61,756 nt of DNA, taken from Martinezella lusitana (lineage in GTDB: Bacteria; Pseudomonadota; Alphaproteobacteria; Rhizobiales; Rhizobiaceae). A program made the translations under genes and the position numbers. Location: positions 1 through 61,756 of the forward strand of contig NZ_JAFEVL010000051.1 in the NCBI RefSeq assembly GCF_016901135.1, in the 5' to 3' direction. Every line of letters begins with the position of its first letter. The stretch's first letter is position 1. The notes under the pieces were generated by a model. The model did not search any database, was not told where the DNA came from, and saw only the letters and a program-made list of their open reading frames with translations. Shown piece after piece: positions 1-8,824 of this stretch.

Positions 1-116
1 CCAATCACCATCGCCAACTGCGAGCAGCAGCCTTGGATACTTGGCACCAAATCGCACGTCTTCACACCGCATGAACCAAAGCCTCACTCCCAGAACTTGT
101 TTTCAGAGCGTTAAGT

Positions 117-257
117 TTACAGTGCCCTCCACATTGCCTTCTTGATGGCGTCGCCATAATCACCGCCGGCCGTGGTAATAGTCACGTCCTGGGCAAACGC
201 CGGAATGGCTGCGACTAGCGCGATCGTCGCGACGGAATTACGGATAAAGTGCATCAT
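117..257 (-). pseudogene. N-terminal stump of an ABC transporter substrate-binding protein
   Basis: Reading the minus strand from an ATG at 257 gives 46 residues: a short signal peptide ending in PAFA, then QDVTITTAGGDYGDAIKKAM, then a stop at 117-119. The start is typical of polyamine/iron-type periplasmic binding proteins, which are normally about 340 residues. A purine-rich SD (GGGAGATAAG) lies just upstream of the ATG. The remaining roughly 85% of the gene is absent and the 1-116 stretch shows no continuing reading frame, so this is a truncated relic. It sits head-to-head with the LacI regulator at 480, which probably once controlled it. Confidence 0.7.
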
Positions 258-317
258 TGACTTATCTCCCTGAGTTCACCTCTGAATGACGACTCTTGAC
301 GGAACCGCTTCTTAGAT

Positions 318-371
318 CGTCCGTTAAAGTCTGAACCTTAACGTTAAAGTTCGAACCTTAACGTTAAGATG
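318..371. promoter_or_regulatory. Tandem 20-bp repeats with CTTAACGTTAAG palindromes, probable LacI-family operator
   Basis: Two nearly identical 20-bp units lie at 322-341 and 342-361 (CGTTAAAG-Y-Y-GAACCTTAA), followed by a partial third unit at 362-368. They create a perfect 12-bp palindrome, CTTAACGTTAAG (357-368), and an 11-of-12 copy at 337-348. A central CpG in a palindrome is usual for LacI-family operators. The block lies between the regulator at 480 and the divergent binding-protein stump, where an autoregulated operator is expected. Confidence 0.6.
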
Positions 372-479
372 CCTTATAAGGAAACTGTGTCAAGCGTTTT
401 GTTTTTCAGTTGACGTCTTGCTTGCCATAATCGAAACGCCGACTTACAACGTGCGAAATCAGAATGATCGGAGGCTGAT

Positions 480-1499
480 ATGACGACGAAGGGACGGCCA
501 AACCTTCGAAGGCTAGCAGACGAACTTGGCCTCTCCATGACCACGGTGTCGCGGGCGCTCAGGGATCGGTCAGATGTTCATCCCGACACGATCAGGCGCG
601 TGAAGGCCGCGGCGGACGCGGCCGGGTACGTGCCCAATCTGCATGGGCGGGCACTTCGTACCGGCTTGACTCGTAACCTGACGGCGATCCTGCCGATGGA
701 GACGAGGGACTACCTATCCGACATCATCAAGCTTCCCTTGATTGAGGGAATGACGCTGGCGGCGAGGGAACTCGGCTACAGCCTGACCATCTTTTCGACC
801 ACCCCTGAGGAGAGTCCTCAGGAGAACCTCGACACGGTTCTCCATTCCGGCGCCGCCGACGGAGTGGTCATTACTCGCATGCTGGCGGAGGATCCCCGAA
901 TCCCCTTCTTGCTAAAGCGGCGCGTTCCGTTCATCGCGTTCGGCCGCAGCAATATCGACCGAGACTTCGCCTATATCGACATCGACAATGAACGCATCGC
1001 TTGTGAAGCGACGTCTCTCCTAATCGAGCGAGGGCGCCACCGCATCGCGCTGCAGTTGCTAACCCGAGAGGATCAGCACAGCGCCATGCGATTGGCGGGC
1101 TATCGTGCCGCGATCGAAGATCACGGGCTAACCCTCGACCCCGACCTGATTGGGCACGAGGATTTTACTATGGGGGCCAGCGAGATGTGGATCGAGCGAC
1201 TGCTCGATAGCGCCGATCCCCCGACCGGGCTCGTCTGCGCCAACGAATTGGGGTTGCTGGGGACGCTCAGCGCCTTGCGCAAGCGCGGGATCGCGCCCGG
1301 TCGAGACTTTAGCATCGCGACCCGCGACAATACGCGGATTGCTCGCTATCTCTCCACGCCGCTCGTGACGCACTCAGTGGACATGGTCAGTGTCGGCCGC
1401 GCCTTGGTCGAGGGGCTCGTCCGCCAGATCGAGCATCCCCATGATCCGCTGACACAGGAAGTTTTCACGGGTGAAATGTCTGTAATCGGAGACGAATGA
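480..1499 (+). CDS. LacI-family transcriptional regulator
   Basis: This 339-aa protein has the LacI layout. An N-terminal helix-turn-helix occupies about residues 9-27 (LRRLADELGLSMTTVSRAL), followed by the hinge region and then a periplasmic-binding-protein-like effector domain from about residue 66 to the end. A GGAGG-like SD precedes the ATG. It diverges from a truncated ABC binding protein, and the tandem palindromes at 318-371 are its likely operator. The effector is probably a sugar or sugar-like compound, but the transporter it would control is destroyed, so the ligand cannot be inferred. The length is normal and no disruption is visible. Confidence 0.9.
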   Translation: MTTKGRPNLRRLADELGLSMTTVSRALRDRSDVHPDTIRRVKAAADAAGYVPNLHGRALRTGLTRNLTAILPMETRDYLSDIIKLPLIEGMTLAARELGYSLTIFSTTPEESPQENLDTVLHSGAADGVVITRMLAEDPRIPFLLKRRVPFIAFGRSNIDRDFAYIDIDNERIACEATSLLIERGRHRIALQLLTREDQHSAMRLAGYRAAIEDHGLTLDPDLIGHEDFTMGASEMWIERLLDSADPPTGLVCANELGLLGTLSALRKRGIAPGRDFSIATRDNTRIARYLSTPLVTHSVDMVSVGRALVEGLVRQIEHPHDPLTQEVFTGEMSVIGDE

Positions 1500-2089
1500 T
1501 TAGTGGGTTACGGGTTCGTTTCCCTTCAAGACCTTTGGTATCTCGTTTGGACCTCTCACGCCCTACCGGGTCTAGGTGTTGGACCGTAAATATCTGTGCC
1601 ACCCGTTAGACTTGACCCACAGCGCTGCGTTGCCGTCCGTTCCGATGATCTGGGCCGCTCTTCGAAGCAAATTTCCTCTCTGCCCAACAAATAATTACGA
1701 AAATCGGGGAGTGAGGTGCGCGCTGCCCTAAAGGACGCCCTCGATTTCCGTCACCTCGACGGTGACCTCCATGGACAGGAACGCATCCGCTCTGCCCGTG
1801 TAGCTTCCCGAAACGGAAACGGCATGCGCGATATCGCGGGTCACGGCCACCGGGATCAGGTTGGCACCGCCCAAGTTAACTTGAAACGGAAGAGAAATTG
1901 CCCGATCAGCGTTTATCTGTTCGCGACCATTGCAGGACGGCAAGCTGTCGACCGCGCAAGCGCCTGAGCGGAGCGCTCCATGGAAATTGTAGAGCCCTAA
2001 ACAAGTAGGCTGGGTGTCGAGTCGGTTGTTCATCAGGCTTTTTCGGGTGACCCCAGTCAGCAATGCAAGATCGTCATCGTTGGGCCGAA
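1500..2089. other. Gene-poor stretch with one unrecognised minus-strand frame
   Basis: I see no recognisable gene between the LacI regulator and the amino-acid binding-protein relic. A 111-codon minus-strand frame at 1728-2063 has a plausible beta-rich C-terminal half (VNLGGANLIPVAVTRDIAHA...) but no family I recognise and no clear SD. It may be the tail of a decayed gene. An overlapping plus frame at 1716-1967 looks like a shadow. Confidence 0.4.
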
Positions 2090-2903
2090 TTATTTCACGA
2101 GCCGTGGCTCGCCGACATCCGCCAAGGTCTTGTCAAAGCCGGCCGCCTCCAGAGCTTTGACGATGGCTCCGTCCTCGCGTTGAAGGACGATGCTGCTATC
2201 GATTGCCACACCGAGACTGTCGTTTCCTTTGGTATAAGCCGGTTTGCGGGGGGTAGAACAGAAGCCTGGATGCGGTCGTCGGATTGCGCCTTGTTTGTTA
2301 CGATCCCTTTACATCCGCCTGAATTCCTCTGAATGTAGGTGCCGGCATTATAGCCGTTGACAGCGACATCGATACGGCCAACCTGCAGATCCTGCGCCAT
2401 CGCGACGGCGGTGGGATAGAGCTTGAGATGCGCGCCGAGCAATTTTTGCAGGTCTGGAACCCAGAAGTAGCCCGTCACGGTGCCGACGTTCTTCCCGACC
2501 AGCGCGTCAATAGTATCGACACCGTCCTTTGAATAAAGGCCCATGAAGTCGAGATAGATTGGCGCCGACATATTGAGCACGGCAGCACGCTTCGCGGTTC
2601 GGTTCCAACTGCCGATCGCCACATCGGCCTTGCCAGACACAACCGCCTGGATCGTTGCGGCCGGATCCGTCACCAACGTTACGACTTCGAGGCAGTTTTC
2701 CGAGGCCACACGCATTAAGATCTTAGGGTCAATGCCGCTGAAGGTGCCGTCGGCAGAGGTGATCGTGAACGGCGGATAGTCATAGGCTGCGACTGTCAGC
2801 TTGCCTTTTTCGACGGTTTGCACCGTGCCGCTGCATTCGGCGGCTGAGGCCTGGCAAAGCTACCCGCTAGGAACATGGTTGTGGCAAGGAAGAAGGATTT
2901 CAT
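2090..2903 (-). pseudogene. Polar amino-acid ABC transporter substrate-binding protein, two frameshifts
   Basis: This is a family-3 (polar amino acid) binding protein gene broken twice. From the ATG at 2903 a signal peptide (MKSFFLATTMFLAGSFA) is read. The frame then shifts near 2852 into ASAAECSGTVQTVEKGKLTV and the main body (AAYDYPPFTITSADGTFSGI, later NVGTVTGYFWVPD). Near 2240 the frame shifts again and the genuine C-terminus (AYTKGNDSLGVAIDSS, ending in GEPRLVK) runs to the stop at 2090-2092. Rejoined, the three pieces give about 270 residues, a normal family length. The two shifts make a working product unlikely. The intact permease gene lies upstream in the same direction. Confidence 0.8.
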
Positions 2904-2937
2904 CGTCTAAACTCTGACTTGGGGAGAAGGAAGGAAA

Positions 2938-3597
2938 CTATGCGATGTGACGGCTGAGCCGCCTTTCCAATCCGCCGACAGCAAGGGTCGCTGGAATGCA
3001 GATTGCGGCGTAGAGGATGGCCGCCAGCCCAAGAATGGACATGTACTCGAAGGTCGACGTGCCAATCATGTAGGCCTGAGACAGCAACTCCGGCAGCGCG
3101 ATCGTGAAGCATAGGGATGTCGCCTGAAGCATGGTCGTGGCAAATCCGAGCAAGGCGGGCAGCGCGATGCGCATTCCCTGCGGAATGATCACATACCGCA
3201 GGCCGTCGAGGTAGGAGAAGCCAACCGCGATGGCGGCTTCCTTTTGGCCATGCGGAACGGCCTGCAGGCCGGCACGAATGATTTCGCTGGTGTATGCGCT
3301 CGTCGTCCGGGCAAGCGCAAGGCTGGCAGCCGTGAACGAGGACAGGCTCAATCCCGCAGAGGGAAGACCAAAATAGGCAAACTGCAGAAGAATGAGAGCG
3401 GGGGCTCCGCGGCCGATTTCGACGCAAGCAAGCGACAGCCACTGTATCGCCCAGGACCTCGACTGGACCCCCAACGCAAAGCTGAGGCCAAGCGGCAAAC
3501 CGATGAGCAGCGCGACAGCTGTCACTTCGAGGCTAACAAATAAGCCATCGATCATCGCGGGCAGGTTTTCCAACCAGAATTGAAGCAGATCGCTCAT
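2938..3597 (-). CDS. Polar amino-acid ABC transporter permease (HisM/GlnP family)
   Basis: This 219-aa integral membrane protein has about five hydrophobic helices and the EAA-type loop (QKEAAIAVGFSYLDGLRYVI) near residues 118-137 that contacts the ATPase. The N-terminal LEVTAVALLIGLPLGLSFAL is typical of the amino-acid permease family. I start it at the ATG at 3597 because the upstream permease relic ends in a TGATG overlap there. The gene itself is intact, but its binding protein is frameshifted, its partner permease is truncated and no ATPase gene is nearby. It is therefore probably an orphan. Confidence 0.85.
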   Translation of the reverse strand: MSDLLQFWLENLPAMIDGLFVSLEVTAVALLIGLPLGLSFALGVQSRSWAIQWLSLACVEIGRGAPALILLQFAYFGLPSAGLSLSSFTAASLALARTTSAYTSEIIRAGLQAVPHGQKEAAIAVGFSYLDGLRYVIIPQGMRIALPALLGFATTMLQATSLCFTIALPELLSQAYMIGTSTFEYMSILGLAAILYAAICIPATLAVGGLERRLSRHIA

Positions 3598-3694
3598 CAC
3601 GCCACCTTTGCTCTGACGACGTCGTCGACGTAGCGCGATAGTCCCGCAATCGGCAGGCTGATCGCGATATAGACAAGTCCTGCGAAGGCAAAGA
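3597..3694 (-). pseudogene. C-terminal fragment of a second amino-acid ABC permease
   Basis: The minus strand reads VFAFAGLVYIAISLPIAGLS followed by RYVDDVVRAKVA and a stop. This is the usual last membrane helix and tail of a GlnP/HisQ-type permease. The stop overlaps the next permease start (TGATG), the usual coupling between the two permeases of these operons. Everything upstream has been replaced by an unrelated YjbR/MmcQ gene start, placing the junction near 3694. Confidence 0.7.
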
Positions 3695-3859
3695 CTTCGA
3701 GGCCTTCTTGTTCTTGGAGACGTTCATCACGAGTCCAAACCATTTGTTGTCGTCGGAATGTCGAAGGACCGCGTAGTGGGGAAAATTTTTAAAAGGGTAG
3801 TCCGGTTTCACCCTCAACTCTTTTTGCGCGTACTCGAAGATTTCTGAACGATTGACCAT
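3695..3859 (-). pseudogene. N-terminal fragment of a MmcQ/YjbR-family protein
   Basis: From the ATG at 3859 the frame reads MVNRSEIFEYAQKEL, then PDYPFKNFPHYAVLRHSDDN and KWFGLVMNVSKNK. This matches the conserved beginning of small (about 120-aa) YjbR/MmcQ DNA-binding-like proteins. After about 53 residues the similarity stops and the sequence becomes the permease tail read in another frame. The product is a truncated chimera of 108 codons and is unlikely to function. Confidence 0.7.
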
Positions 3860-3989
3860 TACCGAGATCCTATTTCAAATTCGTGTTTCTGCTTCAAGAG
3901 ACGAAAGGCCCGGTCAGTTAACGCAAGCCGAGGATTTGTTTCTCGCCATCGCGCGAACGAGTGAGCAGCCTAGCCGACTGTTTCCTAGT

Positions 3990-4994
3990 TTAGCAAAAGG
4001 GGCCAGTTATTCTTGTTTCTGAGACCGCCTCCTCAAAATCCCGATCGGGTCCTACTGGAACTATACCGCTTGGGTTGAGATTTGCATGGCTACCGTAGTA
4101 GTGCCCCTTTATGTGGTGAAAATCTACCGTCGGGAGAACGTCTGGATGCTGGTATAGTTTGCGCGTGTAGGCCCACAGAGCAGGGTAGTCGGCAAGTGCG
4201 CGCACGTTGCATTTGAAGTGCCCAAAATAAACGGGATCAAAGCGCAGCAAGGTGGGCAGCAGTCGGATGTCGGCCTCGGTGAGCTGGCCGCCAACGAGAT
4301 AAGGGGCCGTTTCAAGCCGCGCTTCCAGCCAATCGAGTGTGCCAAAGACGGCCGCTACTTCGCGTTCGTAGGCTTCTTGAGTGCTGGCAAAGCCACTTTT
4401 GTACACACCGTTATTCAGGTGGTCGTAGACACGGTCGTTAATTGCGTCGATTTCGTCACGCAAGCCAATAGGGTAGTAATCCCCCTCACGGGCACCGAGA
4501 TGATCGAATGCCGAATTGAACATGCGGATGATCTCGGAGGATTCGTTCGAGACGATTTTTCGTTCCTCTTTATCCCAGAGAACAGGAACAGTGACCCGCG
4601 AGGTACAAGTTGGGTCAGCAAGCGTGTAAAGCTCGTGAAGCTTCGTAACACCGTTTACATTATCGGGGACAACGCCAGGGCCAGGTTCGAATGTCCAACC
4701 GTTCTCGAGCATAAGCCAATGGACGACCGATACGCCAATCAAATCGCCCAGACCCTTGAGGTTGCGCATGATCAGTGTGCGATGTGCCCAAGGGCAGGCG
4801 AGCGACACGTAGAGATGATAGCGTCCCGGCTCAGCCTTAAAGCTCCGCTCACCTTGAGCGGACACTCCGTCAGGGGTAATTCGATTTCGGAAAATCGACG
4901 GTCGGCGTTTGAACGTCCCTTCGTCAACTTTGGCATTGGAGATATCTTCGGCCAAAGTGGCCTCTTGCCAAAGGCCATTGATAAGTTCGCCCAC
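3990..4994 (-). CDS. Glutathionyl-hydroquinone reductase (GST omega-like, YqjG/PcpF type)
   Basis: The 334-aa protein has the Xi-class GST signature: SLACPWAHR with the redox cysteine at about residue 67 inside the N-terminal thioredoxin fold, a conserved SNESSEIIRMFN glutathione-site segment, and an all-helical C-terminal domain ending with the family's HHIKGHYYGSHANLNPSGIV tail. The family reduces glutathionyl-hydroquinones to free hydroquinones in the cytoplasm. It lies 4 nt downstream of the LLM oxidoreductase on the same strand, so the two are probably cotranscribed. The surrounding genes also deal with quinones and electrophiles. The length is normal. Confidence 0.92.
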   Translation of the reverse strand: MGELINGLWQEATLAEDISNAKVDEGTFKRRPSIFRNRITPDGVSAQGERSFKAEPGRYHLYVSLACPWAHRTLIMRNLKGLGDLIGVSVVHWLMLENGWTFEPGPGVVPDNVNGVTKLHELYTLADPTCTSRVTVPVLWDKEERKIVSNESSEIIRMFNSAFDHLGAREGDYYPIGLRDEIDAINDRVYDHLNNGVYKSGFASTQEAYEREVAAVFGTLDWLEARLETAPYLVGGQLTEADIRLLPTLLRFDPVYFGHFKCNVRALADYPALWAYTRKLYQHPDVLPTVDFHHIKGHYYGSHANLNPSGIVPVGPDRDFEEAVSETRITGPFC

Positions 4995-4998
4995 AATT

Positions 4999-6042
4999 TT
5001 ACTCCTTTGCGCTCACCGCATGTCGGACCAACGGTGCAACCGTGGTGCCAAGCAATTCGATCGAACGCCGCATCGCTTCTATCTCGAGTGCTGCGGTGCT
5101 CATCTGGAAAGTTATGCGGGATAGTCCGCTCAACGCCGAGCTAGCAGCCAACATCTTGGCGGCTACCGTCTGCGGACTTCCTATCAGGAAGGCGCCCTTG
5201 GGGCCGCACATCGTCTCGAATTGAGCCCGCGACGGCGGCGGCCAGCCTCGCTCCTTCGCGCCTGCTGTAAACATCTGGAACCAACCCGGAAAAAAGGCCT
5301 CTTTGGCTGCTTCGTCGGTTTCTGCCACAAAACCCATAGCATGAATGCCGACCCTCTGTTTTTCGGGCAGGTGTCCGGCGACCTGCCATGCACGCCTGTA
5401 GAGATCCACAAGAGGCCGGAAGCGCTCGAAACTCCCGCCGATGATCGCCACCATCAGGGGCATACCGAGGGTCCCAGCGCGAGCGAAGGATTCAGGCGTC
5501 CCGCCGACGCCAAGCCACACCGGCAGTCGATCCTGATGCGGGCGCGGATAAACACGCTGGCCATTCAGCGACGGGCGGAAACGTCCCTGCCACGTGATAT
5601 GGGGCGCTTCGTTGAGCTTCAAAAGCAGATCGAGCTTCTCCACAAACAAGGCGTCGTAATCACGAAGATCGTAGCCGAACAACGGATAGGCTTCGATGAA
5701 CGAGCCCCGCCCAACCACCAATTCTGCACGACCCCTTGATATAAGATCCAGCGTTGCGAAGTCCTGGAAAACACGCACTGGATCCGCCGCGCTGATAACG
5801 GCGACGGCGCTCGTCAGCCTAATGGCTTTCGTTCGAGCCGCCGCTGCGGCCAGTATGACTGCCGGCGACGAGTCCAGTGCATTCTCGCGATGGTGTTCTC
5901 CCATGCCAAAGACATCAAGGCCGACCTTGTCTGCCAGTTCCACCTCGGCAAGCACGCCTTCCATACGGTCGACGGCAGACTGCAGACGACCCGTACCCGG
6001 CTCCGGCGCGAGCATGGCAAAACTATCAATTCCGATTTCCAA
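4999..6042 (-). CDS. LLM-class flavin-dependent oxidoreductase
   Basis: This bacterial-luciferase-like TIM barrel (about 347 aa) reads IGIDSFAMLAPEPGTG, then DVFGMGEHHRENALDSSPAV, RAELVVGRGSFIEAYPLFGY and a late LIGSPQTVAAKML segment. These are hallmarks of the LLM family that uses reduced FMN or F420. I prefer a TTG start at 6042 because homologues begin at EIGIDSFA and a GGGAGAG SD precedes it; an open frame continues upstream to 6126. It heads a two-gene unit with glutathionyl-hydroquinone reductase. The substrate is not predictable from sequence. Confidence 0.85.
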   Translation of the reverse strand: MEIGIDSFAMLAPEPGTGRLQSAVDRMEGVLAEVELADKVGLDVFGMGEHHRENALDSSPAVILAAAAARTKAIRLTSAVAVISAADPVRVFQDFATLDLISRGRAELVVGRGSFIEAYPLFGYDLRDYDALFVEKLDLLLKLNEAPHITWQGRFRPSLNGQRVYPRPHQDRLPVWLGVGGTPESFARAGTLGMPLMVAIIGGSFERFRPLVDLYRRAWQVAGHLPEKQRVGIHAMGFVAETDEAAKEAFFPGWFQMFTAGAKERGWPPPSRAQFETMCGPKGAFLIGSPQTVAAKMLAASSALSGLSRITFQMSTAALEIEAMRRSIELLGTTVAPLVRHAVSAKE

Positions 6043-6290
6043 TGCCTCTCCCTTTCTTAGATAACGAGTGCTTCCGCGGTCGTTACGAATTTGGCGAATA
6101 GCCTTGTGAAGGCTCGGGCCAGCCAAGAGACTGGCCCATCTTCGTTGTGTGGCATCCAGCGAGTGTGAGCGAGATCAAGATGAGAATGATAAATTGTGCC
6201 ATCAGAATCTCCAGTTCGGTGTAGCCGTGGTGCCGCGCATCATCAGGCAGGGGCGATAGAGCTACAGCGGCAGCCGGTCGGTGCTCTAAC

Positions 6291-6695
6291 TTACCTCAAG
6301 GCGTTCAAAAGCCCGACGAATCTGCTGCGGTTAAGCCATGTGACAGTCGCCGTGACGACCAGCAGGACGATTGCGGGAACGGGACTGCCGCCGATGATGA
6401 AAATATGCGTCAGGATCGCGCACACCATCGTGGCCGAAAGCAGCAATGCTCCAAATGCCGCGGTGGCCGAAATCAGCAAAGCGATACCGCCGCTGACTTC
6501 AACAATGCCTGTGAGGATTCGGAACCACTGACCCGCCCCGATCTGGTCGAAGATTGCCACCACCATTGGAACGCCGGCAAGCTTCGCGCCGCCAGCAGCG
6601 AGGAAGGCAGCTGCCGCGAGTATACGGAGCGTCCAGGAGATAATGGTGACAGTTTTGCTTGGTGCGACTTGGGCTGATGCGGAATGCAGGGGCAT
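6291..6695 (-). CDS. DoxX-family membrane protein
   Basis: This small membrane protein of about 134 residues has four hydrophobic segments. It contains the DoxX-like first helix ending in AAGGAKLAGVPMVVAIFDQI and the GQWFRILTGIVEVSGGIALL second helix. I choose the ATG at 6695 because AGAGG stands seven bases upstream; the longer frame to 6725 has no SD. DoxX-type proteins often accompany oxidoreductases and thiol-stress genes, which suits the neighbours. The specific role is unknown. Confidence 0.8.
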   Translation of the reverse strand: MPLHSASAQVAPSKTVTIISWTLRILAAAAFLAAGGAKLAGVPMVVAIFDQIGAGQWFRILTGIVEVSGGIALLISATAAFGALLLSATMVCAILTHIFIIGGSPVPAIVLLVVTATVTWLNRSRFVGLLNALR

Positions 6696-6942
6696 GAGTA
6701 AACCTCTGATGTTTGTGTGCGCCACGGGAGCCAGTTTTCGTAACTTTATCGGCTCTGGCTATTATTGGACGACATTCGGTTTCAATGACTGGAGATCATA
6801 AATGCCATACGTTCCATTCATCTGAGTAGCCGTTAATTCCAGTCATTATCCATCGGAAAAATAGATATGTCGTCTTCGAACGTTACTGCTGAAGAAATCG
6901 AAAGCCAGATCTGTGATTTAGGCGATGCTTCCTAGGCTGGGG

Positions 6943-7317
6943 TCAGGTGGTCTGCTGCTTAAGCTGCATGTTCTCGCGGTACAGGCCGAGATGCCGATTG
7001 AAGATACCGCTAGCAAAATCCTGGAAGGTCGGCAGCGTCTCGATATCGATGCCCGCACCCTCAGCGAACCAGGCGATGATGTCGTCGGATTCCGCCATAT
7101 ACTGGCCAGGTGTTAGTTCGACGGTAGGAAAGCCGACCTTGGGCAAATACACGGCGAGCTTCTCTTTGACATGACGCAATTCGTCGCTATCGCTTTTGAC
7201 CAACAGGATGTCGACCTGATCTATCAGTTTCGCCTCAAGCAGGAACAAACGGAGCTTCATGCAGAAAGGGCAGCCATGCAGCAGATAGACGGAGGGTTTG
7301 AACACGGTGTCGCTCAT
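6943..7317 (-). CDS. Glutaredoxin/GST N-domain-like protein with CPFC motif
   Basis: The 124-aa protein is a single thioredoxin-fold domain: PSVYLLHGCPFCMKLRLFLL gives a CxxC redox pair at residues 16 and 19. A cis-proline-type segment (VGFPTVEL) and an AESDDIIAWF segment resembling the glutathione-binding region of GSTs follow. No C-terminal helical GST domain is present, so it is closer to a glutaredoxin-like reductase than a full transferase. It stands alone on the minus strand, with 247 nt up to DoxX on one side. The partner and substrate are unknown. Confidence 0.75.
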   Translation of the reverse strand: MSDTVFKPSVYLLHGCPFCMKLRLFLLEAKLIDQVDILLVKSDSDELRHVKEKLAVYLPKVGFPTVELTPGQYMAESDDIIAWFAEGAGIDIETLPTFQDFASGIFNRHLGLYRENMQLKQQTT

Positions 7318-7575
7318 AACAAAGGCCTTTCATTGAGATTGTATCACGCCGGTCGAGATCGAACGCCAGCGTGGCGATAATGGGAAAAACATGCGTGAAG
7401 GTTTCGACAGCGATGTGGAAAACGCGGCGCAACGACCGCGTGCGTCTTACCGCCTTATGGAATGCGATTGGTCCACGAGGCGATCCATTCTCCTGCGCTG
7501 CTGAAATCACCTTCCGGTGGTCGATCCGGCCCCCGCGGGCCAGATTCCCAACCGCCATTAAGTCGACCGTGGTGA

Positions 7576-8553
7576 TCAGCGGGTGAAATCTGCGACGATC
7601 TTGCCGGGCGCGTGACCCGTGCGACTGCGCTCGATGGCCGCCGGCAGATCATCGAGCGCGACCACTTCGCCGACTGTCGATTGCAAAGAGCCGGCGGCGA
7701 CCTGCTGAACAATAGCAGCCAGACGTAAGGTGTCGGGCTTGTTTGATAAAAAGACCCCGCGGCGACCCTCTGGTGCGCGCGACACCACATCTGGAGCCGC
7801 GATGCTCAGCAACAGGCCGTCAGGGGACAAAACCGGCCAGCACTGGTCCAAGGCCTTACCGCCAACCGTGTCGACGACGAAGTCGATCTGGCCTGTAAGG
7901 TGCCCCAGGGTTTGATTACGATAATCTATGACCTCGTCGGCACCCAGCGCCCGTACGTGCTGAAGGCTCGTGGTCGAGGCCGTGGCATAGACGAACGCTC
8001 CGGCTGCCTTGGCGAACTGAACGGCAAAGCCGCCCACGCCACCGGCCGCGCCCTGGATCAACACCCGCCGTCCAGACAGGTCGAAACCCGCGGCCTGAAT
8101 AACGTGCCAGGCTGTCATGGAGGCCACCGGGATAGCCGCAGCCTGGACGTCAGTCAGGGCCTCTGGGGTATGGACCAGTTTCCCGGCATCGATGACAATG
8201 TGGTCGGCGTAGGCTCCGACACCACCAAGGGCTTCCAAAACCCGATCTCCAGGCCTCACGTTCGTGACGCCGGGGCCGGTCCGAAGCACCACGCCGGCTA
8301 TCTCAATGCCAAGCGTCGCTGGTAGCACCAGCTTGAAGCGCTCGCGGAGGTGGCCTTCACGGATTTTCCAGTCAATGCCGTTTACAGCGGCAGCCTTGAC
8401 CGACACTAGGACCTCGCCTGGGCCCCGCTCGGGCGCGGATACGCTGTCGACTGTCAGGAATTCTGGGCCGCCGTAGGCTTGAAGACGTAAGGCCCGGCCG
8501 GTGGCAAGCGGTCCAGATGTGGAATTGGTGTTCTTATCAACCGAATGGCTCAT
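7576..8553 (-). CDS. NADP-dependent quinone-oxidoreductase-like MDR protein
   Basis: The 325-aa protein belongs to the zinc-independent medium-chain dehydrogenase/reductase superfamily. It has an N-terminal GroES-like domain (SAPERGPGEVLVSVKAAAVN, then GIDWKIREG) and a Rossmann domain with VLIQGAAGGVGGFAVQFAKA near residues 160-180. An RPGDRVLEALGGVGAYADHI segment replaces the structural-zinc loop. Such enzymes reduce quinones or activated enones with NADPH. The gene diverges from a LysR regulator (8825), and a perfect inverted repeat at 8615-8631 in the shared spacer is a likely operator. Confidence 0.88.
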   Translation of the reverse strand: MSHSVDKNTNSTSGPLATGRALRLQAYGGPEFLTVDSVSAPERGPGEVLVSVKAAAVNGIDWKIREGHLRERFKLVLPATLGIEIAGVVLRTGPGVTNVRPGDRVLEALGGVGAYADHIVIDAGKLVHTPEALTDVQAAAIPVASMTAWHVIQAAGFDLSGRRVLIQGAAGGVGGFAVQFAKAAGAFVYATASTTSLQHVRALGADEVIDYRNQTLGHLTGQIDFVVDTVGGKALDQCWPVLSPDGLLLSIAAPDVVSRAPEGRRGVFLSNKPDTLRLAAIVQQVAAGSLQSTVGEVVALDDLPAAIERSRTGHAPGKIVADFTR

Positions 8554-8614
8554 GGGGATCTCCTTCTGGGCTTGGAAGGTATGCGTCTAGAATACCGGCC
8601 ACAAGTCGTCGAGA

Positions 8615-8631
8615 TGAGACAGTCCGTCTCA
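8615..8631. promoter_or_regulatory. Perfect inverted repeat TGAGAC-N5-GTCTCA, candidate operator
   Basis: TGAGAC and GTCTCA are separated by AGTCC, giving a 17-bp dyad about 60 nt upstream of the oxidoreductase start, in the 271-bp divergent spacer shared with the LysR gene. It could be the binding site of that LysR protein or of an unlinked TetR/HxlR-type repressor. Confidence 0.45.
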
Positions 8632-8824
8632 CTGGAGAGACGGCATAGCTGCGCTTCCTTGTCTCGGCTCCTTGTTTTTGAGATTGGAACGGTCGGTCGG
8701 AAAGGACGTCTCTAGGGATTTGAAACCGAGACACTAACGGAATTTCATACCATTTGTCGTCCATCGGAAATTATGTAACGACTGCGCAATATATATCTGA
8801 ATCCCATATGGAGATGTTTTTGAT

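Noticed and set aside
6867..6935. 22-codon plus-strand frame MSSSNVTAEEIESQICDLGD...
   Set aside because: It has no good SD and no recognised family; it might be the stump of a lost gene but cannot be supported.
7318..7575. Possible small genes on both strands between the CPFC protein and the MDR gene
   Set aside because: Frames overlap each other, lack SDs and show no family; nothing could be supported.
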